This document shows, piece by piece, positions 37,279 to 44,826 of a stretch of 64,000 nt of DNA; positions within the stretch are counted from its first letter, which is position 1; each line of letters opens with the position of its first letter. The notes under the pieces were generated by a model. That model was not told the origin of the DNA. It saw only the letters and a list, made by a program, of their open reading frames with translations, and did no database searches. The stretch is from assembly GCA_026984045.1 (NCBI GenBank), contig JALSSV010000082.1, positions 1 through 64,000 of the forward strand, read 5' to 3'. A program made the translations under genes and the position numbers. Origin of the DNA: Chromatiales bacterium (lineage in GTDB: Bacteria; Pseudomonadota; Gammaproteobacteria; UBA6429; Thiohalophilaceae).

Positions 37279-37289
37279 GCCATTAAGAC

Positions 37290-37392
37290 GCCGTGCCGAA
37301 TTCTCGAATATTTCGATCGCAAGTCCACCAATGGGCACGTCCTCGAGGGCTCTGTGCCAACGAATCACGGACAAGCGAAATCGGGAATGCCT
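37290..37392 (+). repeat. Element copy lacking the palindrome
   Basis: The left half starts GCCGTGCCGAATTCTCGAA and resembles the left flank of the full element. It runs to GGGCACGTCCTCGAGGGCTC, where the left outer stem and the right outer stem join with no palindrome between. The right part matches the family only for about nine bases before diverging. It abuts copy 2 in the DUF6394-channel gap. Confidence 0.5.
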
Positions 37393-37394
37393 TT

Positions 37395-37778
37395 TTATCG
37401 CCGGACCATCACCGTCTCGGTGACCAGCAGCACGACCGAGGTCACGTTGGCCAGCACCGCCCCGCCGGAGAGGGAGACGATGGCGGCCATGGCATGGGGG
37501 GTCATGCCGGCCTCGGTCATGTTCTCCACGATGCCCCAGACCACGGCCGCGGCGATGAGCTGCAGATCCGCCACCAGGGAGGTGGCCAGCAGCACCGCGC
37601 CGATGTGGGTGCGATCGCCGAACTTGAGCACGGTGGCGATCAGGCTCACCACGATGGCGGCATACAGCTCGTAGACGTTGTGGTGGACCGGGTTGGCGAT
37701 GTCACCGAGGAAGAAACCGAAGTTGAGGGTCAGCGCCAGGACGATGAAGAACGCGAAGATGACCTTTTCCAGATTCAT
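37395..37778 (-). CDS. DUF6394 family membrane protein
   Basis: The 127-aa protein has four predicted helices. Conserved features include FFLGDIANPVHHNVYELYAA and TVLKFGDRTHIGAVLLATSL. This family (DUF6394) is typically encoded beside an RCK potassium channel, as here. A role as a channel partner is inferred from that linkage. The GGGAGAGGGG site precedes the ATG at 37778. It is divergent from DUF6316 copy 2. Confidence 0.8.
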   Translation of the reverse strand: MNLEKVIFAFFIVLALTLNFGFFLGDIANPVHHNVYELYAAIVVSLIATVLKFGDRTHIGAVLLATSLVADLQLIAAAVVWGIVENMTEAGMTPHAMAAIVSLSGGAVLANVTSVVLLVTETVMVRR

Positions 37779-37888
37779 GCCCCTCTCCCGATGGCCGGCG
37801 AATGTCCGCGAAAATATAGCATGATTTCCGGTTTCTGCCGCCGAGCCTCCGTTTTCCTGCCATCCGTCGCCTGGTTGGCCCCACGGCT

Positions 37889-37917
37889 TTGACAAGCCGA
37901 CAGGAACACACTATATC
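37889..37917 (+). promoter_or_regulatory. Sigma-70-like promoter of DUF6316 copy 2
   Basis: TTGACA (37889-37894), a 17-base spacer, then TATATC (37912-37917). It predicts a leader of about 27 bases before the ATG at 37951. This is the best sigma-70-type promoter seen in the window. Confidence 0.7.
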
Positions 37918-37950
37918 CATGGGTGTAACCCGAGATGGGAGGATCCGCTC

Positions 37951-38145
37951 ATGGAAGTCAATCGCCAAGGGGAAAGCGGTCCCGTACCCTTCCGTTCCGG
38001 CCGCTTCTTCAACGTGGGCTCCGCCTGGTATTTCGCTACCCGCGAGGCCCTCGATCAGGGGCCCTATCCGACCCGCCGGGAGGCCGAATCGGCCCTGGCC
38101 ATGTACATCGAGAACGTTCGCCAGGTGGAACGGCACTGGCAATGA
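37951..38145 (+). CDS. DUF6316 family protein (copy 2)
   Basis: This 64-aa protein shares the family pattern: QGESGPVPFRSGRFFNV, then AWYFATRE, then GPYPTRREAESALAMYI. Compared with copy 1 it has a shorter N-terminus; compared with copy 3 it lacks a C-terminal extension. It has a strong promoter, a GGGAGG ribosome-binding site and a clear terminator. Its function is unknown. Confidence 0.8.
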   Translation: MEVNRQGESGPVPFRSGRFFNVGSAWYFATREALDQGPYPTRREAESALAMYIENVRQVERHWQ

Positions 38146-38148
38146 TCT

Positions 38149-38172
38149 CCCCGGCGGATCCCGCCGGGGTTT
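38149..38172 (+). terminator. Terminator after DUF6316 copy 2
   Basis: A nine-base stem CCCCGGCGG/CCGCCGGGG with a three-base ATC loop, followed by TTT. It begins three bases after the stop codon. Confidence 0.75.
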
Positions 38173-38226
38173 CCCTTCAGTTCCTCTCCCACCCTGCCGA
38201 TAGAGGTGGAACAGGCCCACCGAAAA

Positions 38227-38250
38227 TGTCATTGACGATCGTCAATGACA
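38227..38250. promoter_or_regulatory. Perfect 24-bp dyad upstream of ppk2
   Basis: The half-site TGTCATTGACGA is followed directly by its exact complement TCGTCAATGACA. It ends 56 bases before the ppk2 start. A CATACT -10-like box lies at 38267-38272, so the dyad would overlap the -35 region. Such exact symmetry suggests an operator for a dimeric repressor; the factor is unknown. Confidence 0.65.
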
Positions 38251-38306
38251 GGGGCCGGCGGTGACGCATACTTGAACTTTCATGCCACGTTTCCCGGGAA
38301 TCCGCC

Positions 38307-39209
38307 ATGACCGACGCCCATTCCGACTCGCCCGAACTCGCCCTGGCCTCGCCGCCGGCCGCCGGTGGCAAGCGCAAGCGCCTCTCGCGCAAGGACATCT
38401 TTCGCCACGGGGCCTATCCCTACAAGAAGAAGATGTCGGTGAAGGAATACGAAGCGCGCAAGAAGGAACTGCAGATCGAGCTGCTGAAATTGCAGAACTG
38501 GGTGAAGGACACCGGGCAGCGGATCGTGATCCTGTTCGAGGGCCGCGACGCGGCCGGCAAGGGCGGTACCATCAAGCGCTTCATGGAACATCTCAACCCC
38601 CGCGGCGCGCGGGTGGTGGCCCTGGAGAAACCCACCGAAGTCGAACGGGGCCAGTGGTACTTCCAGCGTTACATCAACAACCTGCCCACCGCGGGCGAGA
38701 TCGTCCTGTTCGACCGTTCCTGGTACAACCGCGCCGGGGTGGAGAAGGTGATGGGATTCTGCACGCCGGCCGAATACCTGGAGTTCATGCGCCAGGCCCC
38801 GGAGCTGGAGCGGATGCTGGTGCGCAGCGGCATCCATCTGTTCAAGCTGTGGTTCTCGGTGAGCCGCGAGGAGCAGTTCCGCCGCTTCCAGAAACGGCGC
38901 AAGGATCCCCTCAAGCAGTGGAAGCTCAGCCCCATCGACATGGCCTCGCTGGACAAGTGGGACGACTACACCCGGGCCAAGGAATCCATGTTCTTCTATA
39001 CCGACACCGCCGACGCGCCGTGGACGGTGATCAAGTCGGACGACAAGAAGCGCGCCCGCATCAATGCCATGCTGCACGTGCTCAACAACCTGCCCTATGC
39101 CAACAAGGACGACCGCGTGGTGACCGCGCCCGATCCGCTGATCGTGGGCCGCACCGCCGATCTCTACGAGGAAGACGAAAAGCCCTTCCACGACGCGCCG
39201 ACGGTGTGA
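38307..39209 (+). CDS. ppk2: Polyphosphate kinase 2
   Basis: The 300-aa enzyme transfers phosphate between polyphosphate and nucleotides. Walker A is FEGRDAAGKGGTIKRF near residue 74, and Walker B is VLFDRSWYNRAGVEK near 133, with a lid of Arg residues near 200. One-domain PPK2s of this type (class I) make GTP or ATP from polyphosphate. The dyad upstream suggests regulated expression. Two small genes follow closely. No exopolyphosphatase is in the window. Confidence 0.95.
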   Translation: MTDAHSDSPELALASPPAAGGKRKRLSRKDIFRHGAYPYKKKMSVKEYEARKKELQIELLKLQNWVKDTGQRIVILFEGRDAAGKGGTIKRFMEHLNPRGARVVALEKPTEVERGQWYFQRYINNLPTAGEIVLFDRSWYNRAGVEKVMGFCTPAEYLEFMRQAPELERMLVRSGIHLFKLWFSVSREEQFRRFQKRRKDPLKQWKLSPIDMASLDKWDDYTRAKESMFFYTDTADAPWTVIKSDDKKRARINAMLHVLNNLPYANKDDRVVTAPDPLIVGRTADLYEEDEKPFHDAPTV

Positions 39210-39220
39210 GGGAGCATGCC

Positions 39221-39460
39221 ATGAGCCACCGTCATCGCGAGCATGCCCGACAGGTTGTGCACCAGTTCAACGACATGCTCAGCCCCAGCGGGCGCGAGCA
39301 TGTGGGTCAGCGACATTTCGACGAGCTGGCCCTGCTGGTGGAAGCGGCCATCAGCAGCGCCGTGCTGGAGGAAATGGAAGGCGTGGCCGATCGCCTCGAG
39401 GCCCTGGCCCGGGAGATGCGCAACCAGGCCGAACATTTCGACACCCCTGCCACCGACTGA
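39221..39460 (+). CDS. Small helical protein (79 aa), ppk2 cluster
   Basis: The 79-aa product is predicted to be fully helical, with heptad-like spacing of hydrophobic residues (FDELALLVEAAISSAVLEEM) and a His-rich start (SHRHREHARQVVHQF). It could oligomerise. No family is recognised. It starts 12 bases after ppk2, behind a GAGGGAG ribosome-binding site, and ends 14 bases before the YdcH-like gene, so these three probably form an operon. Confidence 0.65.
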   Translation: MSHRHREHARQVVHQFNDMLSPSGREHVGQRHFDELALLVEAAISSAVLEEMEGVADRLEALAREMRNQAEHFDTPATD

Positions 39461-39474
39461 GCCCCGGAGACCCC

Positions 39475-39723
39475 ATGCCTCTCGAACATCACGATCTCGT
39501 CCACGAATTCCCGGAATTCCGCGAGCAGATCCACGCGCTGAAGATGCAGGATCACCATTTCGCCCGCCTGTTCCGGGAATACGAGGAACTGGACAAGGAA
39601 ATCTTTCGCATCGAGGAACAGATCGAAACGCCCTCCGATCAGTACCTGGAAGAATGCAAGAAACGCCGCCTGGCACTCAAGGACACCCTCTACGCCATGC
39701 TGCAGAAGGCCGCCGCCGGCTGA
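39475..39723 (+). CDS. YdcH family protein (DUF465)
   Basis: The 82-aa protein has the YdcH pattern: HHDLVHEFPEFREQIHAL with a following FARLFREYEELDKEI, and a helical C-terminus KKRRLALKDTLYAML. The family is of unknown function and forms a short antiparallel helical pair. It closes the ppk2 cluster. The ATG follows a CCCGGAG site. Confidence 0.85.
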   Translation: MPLEHHDLVHEFPEFREQIHALKMQDHHFARLFREYEELDKEIFRIEEQIETPSDQYLEECKKRRLALKDTLYAMLQKAAAG

Positions 39724-39917
39724 GCCGGCCCCTCCCCCACCGGCGGGGGCTGGCCGCAGCGCAGGCCTCGGGCGACAGAATCCGCACGCGCACCGCCAAA
39801 AGCTGCTATGCTTGCGGGGAATCAGGACATCCTTCTGCCCTGCCGAGGGTCGAACGGCCCGCTTCATCCATCATCCAACCCCAATCATTTCCCTAGTTCA
39901 ATCAAGGATTTATCTTT

Positions 39918-40403
39918 ATGCAAATCGCAGACAACGCCGTGGTCACCATCGACTACACCCTGAAGGACGACGAAGGCAACGTCATCGACAGCTCCACCGA
40001 CGGCAAATTCGCCTATCTGCACGGCGCCTTCAACATCATTCCCGGCCTCGAAAAGGCCCTGGCCGGCAAGAGCGCCGGTGACGAGCTCAACGTGAGCGTC
40101 AGCCCCGCCGAAGGCTATGGCGAGCGCAACGATGCCATGGTGCAGGCCGTGCCCCGCGAGATGTTCGAGGAAGGCACCAACCCCGAGGTGGGCATGCAGT
40201 TCCACGCCGAGTCGCCCCAGGGCGAGACCATCGTGGTCACCGTGGTCGGCGTCGAGGACGACACCATCACCGTGGACGGCAACCACCCCCTGGCCGGCGT
40301 GAACCTCAACTTCGACGTGAAGGTGGTGGACGTGCGCCCGGCCACCGAGGAAGAGATCGCCCACGGTCACGTGCACGGCCCCGAGGGCCACGCCCACGCC
40401 TGA
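39918..40403 (+). CDS. slyD: SlyD-like FKBP peptidyl-prolyl isomerase
   Basis: The 161-aa protein has the SlyD arrangement: an FKBP domain (1-68 and 122-145) split by the IF chaperone domain (about 69-121). Key residues are in DYTLKDDEGNVIDSS, IIPGLEKALAGKSAGD, and GYGERNDAMVQAVPREMF. The C-terminus is a short His-rich tail (HGHVHGPEGHAHA) that could bind nickel, as in SlyD, which also assists hydrogenase maturation in E. coli. A hydrogenase is encoded at 56-64 kb, so a link is possible. Confidence 0.93.
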   Translation: MQIADNAVVTIDYTLKDDEGNVIDSSTDGKFAYLHGAFNIIPGLEKALAGKSAGDELNVSVSPAEGYGERNDAMVQAVPREMFEEGTNPEVGMQFHAESPQGETIVVTVVGVEDDTITVDGNHPLAGVNLNFDVKVVDVRPATEEEIAHGHVHGPEGHAHA

Positions 40404-40411
40404 GGGCAGCC

Positions 40412-40441
40412 GGGCCGTTCAGGTCTCCATCTGAACGGCCC
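40412..40441. terminator. Hairpin between convergent slyD and GIY-YIG genes
   Basis: An 11-base stem GGGCCGTTCAG (40412-40422) with its complement at 40431-40441. It lies in the gap and the last codons of the minus-strand gene. It could act as a bidirectional terminator; there is no T-run. Confidence 0.5.
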
Positions 40442-40892
40442 GCAGATCGTCTTCCGGCAGCCCTGCCTCGCGCAGGGCCTGCCGGAAGGCCTGCCGCGTC
40501 GGACAGCGGCGGGCGAAGAACAGGTGGGAGGCGCCCGGCTTCCCGTCGCTGGCGCCGAAACCCGGCAACGGCACCGACAGGCCGCGCATGGCGGCCAGCA
40601 CCTCTGCCCACTGCGCTTCGCGGTGGATCTCCCCGCACTGATACCAGACGCTCACCAGGCGCGCATGCTCGCGCAGGGTGTCGATGTGCCAGCGTCGCGG
40701 CTTGTCCTGCCGGGCATGGCGCCCGACCCGCGCGGCGATGCCGCCGGGGCCGAAGGCCGAACCCACGTACAGATAGCAGCCGGGTTCGAGCGCCAGCGTG
40801 CCGAGCCGCCCCACTTCCAGGCGGTCGAAGGTGCAGGACTCGAGCAGCAGCACGTAGGTGCCGCTGCAGTCGGGCAGCGCGGGCGATGACAC
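40419..40892 (-). CDS. GIY-YIG-like DUF123 family protein
   Basis: The 157-aa protein fits the DUF123/GIY-YIG superfamily, often fused to endonuclease III in archaea. It starts with SGTYVLLLES, and the signature pair is LEPGCYLYVGSAFGPGGIAARVGRH followed by RRWHIDTL. The final FFARRC part is also diagnostic. Nuclease activity is not proven for the family. It ends convergently on slyD. Confidence 0.85.
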   Translation of the reverse strand: MSSPALPDCSGTYVLLLESCTFDRLEVGRLGTLALEPGCYLYVGSAFGPGGIAARVGRHARQDKPRRWHIDTLREHARLVSVWYQCGEIHREAQWAEVLAAMRGLSVPLPGFGASDGKPGASHLFFARRCPTRQAFRQALREAGLPEDDLRAVQMET

Positions 40893-40904
40893 CGCCGGTC
40901 GGCC

Positions 40905-41156
40905 TTACATCAGGCCGCAGGCGCCGCCGCCACAGCAGCCGCCCGTGTCACAGGCGCTGCCGCTGCCCAGGCTGGAGGCGTTGACCACCTGGCCGCCGGT
41001 GGCCAGCTTGCGCACCGGCGCATCGGATGGCGTGTCGCCCGGCTCGATGCCGGCACGCTCGCACAGCTCGCCCCAAGTGGCGATGACCTCGTTCATGCCG
41101 TGGCGGACTTCCACCACGCGGTCGTTGGCGTCGCAGCGATAATCGTAGGTAGGCAT
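40905..41156 (-). CDS. FmdB-like zinc ribbon protein (degenerate)
   Basis: The 83-aa protein starts MPTYDYRC, like FmdB-type regulatory zinc ribbons. The normal first knuckle CxxC has lost its second Cys (CDANDR). The following Cys is in GELCERAG. A C-terminal tail is Gly- and Cys-rich (CDTGGCCGGGACGLM) and may bind metal instead. The ribbon is therefore atypical. It is divergent from the uracil-DNA glycosylase gene, with a palindromic element between. Confidence 0.75.
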   Translation of the reverse strand: MPTYDYRCDANDRVVEVRHGMNEVIATWGELCERAGIEPGDTPSDAPVRKLATGGQVVNASSLGSGSACDTGGCCGGGACGLM

Positions 41157-41200
41157 GACGACTCCTGTTGCTGAAGGTTGAAAATCGGAATCTGCATGGC

Positions 41201-41399
41201 TGTTCCGAATTCCCGAACATCTTTGGCTATTGGGCAGCCTCTGGCACGCCCTTGAGGCCGGTGAGACGTTTCGTGACATGCCGTGAATACATCCCTGTAG
41301 GCTCGACGGCCGCCTCCCTGCGGCCGACGGTCACGAAACGTCTCACCGGCCTCAAGGGCTCTGTACTCGCAACGGTCCCCTGCTCGGGAATTCGGAACA
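41201..41399. mobile_element. Palindromic 199-bp element, copy 3
   Basis: Ends TGTTCCGAATTCCCGA (41201-41216) and its exact complement at 41384-41399, 16 of 16; the match can be extended by about five bases (ATGGC/ACCAT). The palindrome has perfect 30-bp arms at 41248-41277 and 41330-41359, with a head containing TACATCCCTGTA and CGGCCGCCTCCCTGCGGCCG. The stem core TGAGGCCGGTGAGA is unlike the other copies. It sits 44-46 bases from both divergent starts, so it should lie within or near both promoters. Confidence 0.8.
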
Positions 41400-41445
41400 A
41401 CCATTTCGAGATATAGTAACGTTTTTCCCGATCCCAAGCCGAAAC

Positions 41446-42060
41446 ATGCCCGCCACCCCGCAGATCCTCGCCCGCCATCAGGCCCGCCTGCGCCAGTGCC
41501 GCCGCTGTCCCGACATGCAGGGTCCGCCGGTCACCGGCCAGCCGGTGGTCTCGCCGGTGCTGCTGGTGGGCCAGGCGCCCGGGCCGAAGGAAATCGTCGA
41601 GCACCGGCCCTTCGCCTGGACCGCCGGCAAGACCCTGTTCGGCTGGTTCGCCACCCTGGGGGTGGACGAGGCGGCCTTCCGCAGCCACGTGTACATGGCC
41701 GCCGTCTGCCGCTGCTTTCCCGGCAAGAACCCCAAGGGCGGCGACCGGGTGCCAAGCCCCGAGGAGATCGCCCACTGCGCCCCGTGGCTGGAGAAGGAGA
41801 TCACCCTGCTGCAGCCGCGCCTGCTGCTGCCGGTGGGCAAGCTGGCCATCGCCCGCTTCCTGCCCGTGCAGAAACTCACGGAAGTCATCGGTGGCGAATT
41901 CAGCGTGGAACACGCCGGTCATGCAATGGACTGCATCCCCCTGCCCCACCCCTCCGGCGCCTCCACCTGGCACCGCACCGAACCGGGCAAGACCCTGCTG
42001 CAGAAAGCCCTGCGGCGGATCGCACGGCATCCGGCGTGGCAGGCGGCGTTCGTGGGGTAA
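41446..42060 (+). CDS. Uracil-DNA glycosylase family protein
   Basis: The 204-aa protein resembles family 4/5 uracil-DNA glycosylases. Motif A is VGQAPGPKE, and motif B is PLPHPSGASTW. Cysteines in RQCRRCPD, AVCRCFPGK and AHCAPWLE would bind an iron-sulfur cluster as in this class. It should excise uracil from DNA, though closely related proteins act on RNA or have other targets. It is monocistronic, with palindromic copy 3 upstream. Confidence 0.88.
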   Translation: MPATPQILARHQARLRQCRRCPDMQGPPVTGQPVVSPVLLVGQAPGPKEIVEHRPFAWTAGKTLFGWFATLGVDEAAFRSHVYMAAVCRCFPGKNPKGGDRVPSPEEIAHCAPWLEKEITLLQPRLLLPVGKLAIARFLPVQKLTEVIGGEFSVEHAGHAMDCIPLPHPSGASTWHRTEPGKTLLQKALRRIARHPAWQAAFVG

Positions 42061-42128
42061 TCGTTTTTCAACAGCCTGTTATTGATCTTCTCATAATTGT
42101 TTTGACCGAAATTGCCAGGGGCTACCCT

Positions 42129-42184
42129 GTAGGAGCGGCGCAAGCCGCGAAGGGGGACGTTTTCGCGGCCTGCGCCGCTCCTAC
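42129..42184. repeat. REP pair (REPIN)
   Basis: Two REP units, GTAGGAGCGGCGCAAGCCGC (42129-42150, forward) and its inverse TCGCGGCCTGCGCCGCTCCT (42163-42184), separated by 12 bases. As a unit they can fold into a long hairpin. It follows the glycosylase gene and is flanked by a CTTTGCG repeat. Confidence 0.75.
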
Positions 42185-42195
42185 ACGATCACTTT

Positions 42196-42217
42196 CTTTG
42201 CGTCCTTTGCGTTGGAT
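42196..42217 (-). repeat. CTTTGCG-type repeat (short)
   Basis: A 22-base unit CTTTGCGTCCTTTGCGTTGG plus two bases. Related to repeats at 23358 and 43341. It follows a REP by eleven bases, as at 23347. Confidence 0.55.
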
Positions 42218-42219
42218 GT

Positions 42220-42987
42220 TCATCCCCCGGTCACGTCCAGATGCAGGTACCGACCCAGCCATAGAAACGGTTCGCGGCGGCAGAACCTCCGCTCCATTTC
42301 CAGCAGGTCGTCGAAGCTTCGGGCCTCGCGGATGGCGGGATCGAGGTAGTCGTGAATCACGCGCACGCCGCAGGGTTCGTGGACGGCGAGATCCAGCTCG
42401 CGCAGCCAGTGTTGCACTTCGCGGGGATCGCGGGGATGGGTGGGGGTGAGGCTGCGGGGATGACCGCCAAGGTCGCCGCGTTCGATCTTGCGGAAGTTGC
42501 CGCGCAGCAGATGGCGCCAGATCAGGGCATCACGGTTGTAGAAGAGCAGGGAGAGGCGGCCCTGCGGCGCCAGCAGATCGCGCACGTGGGCCAGCACGGC
42601 ATGGGGCTCGGCCACCCATTCGAGGACAGCATGCAGCAGTACCAGATCGAAGCGGCCGTGTTCGTCTGCGCTCAGCGACTGCAACGGGCCATGGACGAAA
42701 TGGATCCGATCCATGTGCTCGGCCAGGTTCTCCCGTGCCTGTGCGATCATCCGCGCCGAGTGATCGCACAGGAGCAGTTGGTGCCCCTTCCCCGCCAGCC
42801 AACCGGCCACGTGGCCCGGCCCGCAGCCGGCATCGAGAATGCGCAGGGGGCGGCCGGCCGGCAACGCCGCCAGCATCCGCTCCAGGGCCTCCTGCACGAT
42901 GGCCAGGCGCAGACGGCCCTTGGCGGTACCGTAGATGTTGCGCGCAAAGCGGTCGGCCAGATCGTCGAAATTGCGATCGCCGCTCAT
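42220..42987 (-). CDS. cmoM: tRNA 5-carboxymethoxyuridine methyltransferase CmoM
   Basis: The 255-aa enzyme methylates cmo5U34 to mcmo5U34 in certain tRNAs, with S-adenosylmethionine. The start DRNFDDLADRFARNIYGTAK and the later blocks LLHAVLEWVAEPHAVL, LSLLFYN and YPRDP-like HPRDP match CmoM closely. The binding motif is LDAGCGPGHVAGWL. The start at 42987 gives the canonical N-terminus. It overlaps no other gene; a small hypothetical gene lies just upstream. Confidence 0.94.
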   Translation of the reverse strand: MSGDRNFDDLADRFARNIYGTAKGRLRLAIVQEALERMLAALPAGRPLRILDAGCGPGHVAGWLAGKGHQLLLCDHSARMIAQARENLAEHMDRIHFVHGPLQSLSADEHGRFDLVLLHAVLEWVAEPHAVLAHVRDLLAPQGRLSLLFYNRDALIWRHLLRGNFRKIERGDLGGHPRSLTPTHPRDPREVQHWLRELDLAVHEPCGVRVIHDYLDPAIREARSFDDLLEMERRFCRREPFLWLGRYLHLDVTGG

Positions 42988-42997
42988 GGCAGCTCGA

Positions 42998-43237
42998 TCA
43001 GTCCAGCCATTCGACGATGTAGTACAGCCGCAGGCCTTCGGAAGAGCGGGACGGGCCGACCACCCGCGCCGCATACCGCTTGCGTGCCGGATCGGCCGCG
43101 GCGCGCGCCGCCTCGGCCGAGTCCATGAGTGTCACCGATCCTTCCGGCACCCGATCCCGACTGCGCCGCGGCACGTGCACCACGGCGTACTGCTCGTCGA
43201 TCACGGGGGCGTCGGGGTCAATCTCGATACCGCGCAT
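42998..43237 (-). CDS. Small hypothetical protein (79 aa), upstream of cmoM
   Basis: The product is 79 aa, with alternating charged and hydrophobic stretches (AVVHVPRRSRD, VTLMDSAEAARAAAD, RLYYIVEWLD). It is likely a small alpha/beta protein. No family is recognised. The GGAG site nine bases before the ATG at 43237 supports the start. It lies 10 bases upstream of cmoM and is probably co-transcribed with it. Confidence 0.65.
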   Translation of the reverse strand: MRGIEIDPDAPVIDEQYAVVHVPRRSRDRVPEGSVTLMDSAEAARAAADPARKRYAARVVGPSRSSEGLRLYYIVEWLD

Positions 43238-43262
43238 GGTCTCAGGCTCCAAGGATGATTTT

Positions 43263-43378
43263 CAACGCAAAGCCGCAAGGACGCCAAGGGCGCAAAGGGG
43301 TATCGATGATTTCATGTACAAGGCTCGAAACAAGCCGCCTCTTTGCGTTCTCTGCGCCTTCGCGCCTTTGCGTTGGAT
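43263..43378. repeat. Inverted pair of CTTTGCG-type repeats
   Basis: A left unit (43263-43298) CAACGCAAAGCCGCAAGGAC and on, and its complement-like right unit (43341-43378) ending GCGTTGGAT. The two point at each other across about 42 bases and fill the gap between the TrpB2 gene and the small gene upstream of cmoM. They could form a hairpin in mRNA. Confidence 0.65.
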
Positions 43379-43388
43379 CTTCCCCGGT

Positions 43389-44744
43389 TCATCCCGCCAC
43401 CTTGGGCAGATGGTGCAGGGCCTCTTCGATGGCCTCGGCCGGATACTCGAAGTCTTCCAGTTCGCCGCTGAAGTACTTGTCGTAGGAGGCCATGTCGAAG
43501 TGACCGTGGCCGGAGAGATTGAAGAACAGGGTCTTGGCCTCGCCGGTTTCCTTGCACCGGAGGGCCTCGTCGATGCAGGCGCGGATGGCGTGGTTGGATT
43601 CGGGCGCGGGGATGATGCCCTCGGCGCGGGCGAACTGCACGCCGGCCTCGAAGGTGGGCAACTGGTGCACGGCCACCGCCTCGATGAGGCCTTCGTGATA
43701 GAGCTGGGAGACCAGGGCCGAGTCGCCGTGGTAGCGCAGGCCGCCGGCATGGATGCCGGGGGGCACGAAGTCGTGGCCGAGGGTGTACATCTTCAGCAGC
43801 GGGGTGAGGCCGATGGTGTCGCCGAAGTCGTAGGCGTAATGGCCTCGGGTGAGGGTGGGACAGGAGGCCGGCTCCACCGCCACCAGGCGCACGTCTTTCC
43901 CGGCGGCCTTGTCGGCGAAGAAGGGAAACGCCACACCGCCGAAGTTGGAGCCGCCACCGCAGGGGGCGAAGATCACGTCGGGATAGTCGTCCACCATCTC
44001 GAACTGCTTCTTGGCTTCCTGGCCGATCACGGTCTGGTGCAACAAGACGTGGTTGAGCACCGAGCCGAGGGAATAGTTGGTGTCGTCCCGTGACGCCGCT
44101 TCCTCCACCGCCTCGGAGATGGCGATGCCCAGCGAGCCGGGCGAATCGGGATCTTCGGCCAGGATCCTGCGCCCGGCTTCGGTCCGGTCGGTGGGGCTGG
44201 CCAGCACCTCGGCGCCCCAGGTCTGCATCATGGAACGGCGGAACGGTTTCTGCTCGTAGCTCACCTTGACCATGTATACCCGCACTTCGATGCCGAACAT
44301 CTCGCCCACCAGGGCCAGGGACGAGCCCCACTGGCCGGCGCCGGTCTCGGTGGTGAGGCGGCGGATGCCGGCCTCGCGGTTGTAGTAGGCCTGGGCCACG
44401 GCCGTGTTGGGCTTGTGGGAGCCGGCGGGGCTCACGCCTTCGTACTTGTAATAGATCCGTGCGGGCGTCCCGAGCGCCTGCTCGAGGCGATGGGCACGGT
44501 ACAGCGGCGAGGGCCGCCACAGACGGTAGATTTCCCGCACTTCCTCGGGGATCGGGATCCAGCGTTCGGCCGAGACTTCCTGCTCGATGAGGGCCTCGGG
44601 GAAGATCGCCGTGAGGGCGTCCGGGCCGATGGGCTGGCCGTCGGGACCCAGGGGCGGCGCTGGCGGGTTGGGCATGTCGGCCACCACGTTGTACCAGTGG
44701 GTGGGAATGTCACGCTCGTCGAGCAGGATCTTGGTTCGGGACAT
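43389..44744 (-). CDS. TrpB-like PLP enzyme (TrpB2)
   Basis: The 451-aa protein is a TrpB2-type tryptophan synthase beta-like enzyme. The PLP lysine is in [15 protein letters not shown]. The phosphate-binding loop is CGGGSNFGG, and the substrate loop is [13 protein letters not shown]. TrpB2 enzymes lack a TrpA partner and may use indole or other nucleophiles with serine or O-phosphoserine. The GGGGGAG site supports the ATG at 44744. It lies 82 bases downstream of the rhodanese gene. Its role in that cluster is uncertain. Confidence 0.92.
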   Translation of the reverse strand: MSRTKILLDERDIPTHWYNVVADMPNPPAPPLGPDGQPIGPDALTAIFPEALIEQEVSAERWIPIPEEVREIYRLWRPSPLYRAHRLEQALGTPARIYYKYEGVSPAGSHKPNTAVAQAYYNREAGIRRLTTETGAGQWGSSLALVGEMFGIEVRVYMVKVSYEQKPFRRSMMQTWGAEVLASPTDRTEAGRRILAEDPDSPGSLGIAISEAVEEAASRDDTNYSLGSVLNHVLLHQTVIGQEAKKQFEMVDDYPDVIFAPCGGGSNFGGVAFPFFADKAAGKDVRLVAVEPASCPTLTRGHYAYDFGDTIGLTPLLKMYTLGHDFVPPGIHAGGLRYHGDSALVSQLYHEGLIEAVAVHQLPTFEAGVQFARAEGIIPAPESNHAIRACIDEALRCKETGEAKTLFFNLSGHGHFDMASYDKYFSGELEDFEYPAEAIEEALHHLPKVAG

Positions 44745-44826
44745 CAGGACTCCCCCTTGTTTGAATTGCGAGTGACGAGGGACGAGGACGATGGCGGGCT
44801 TGAGCCCGCCATCCTGGTCGCCCCCG

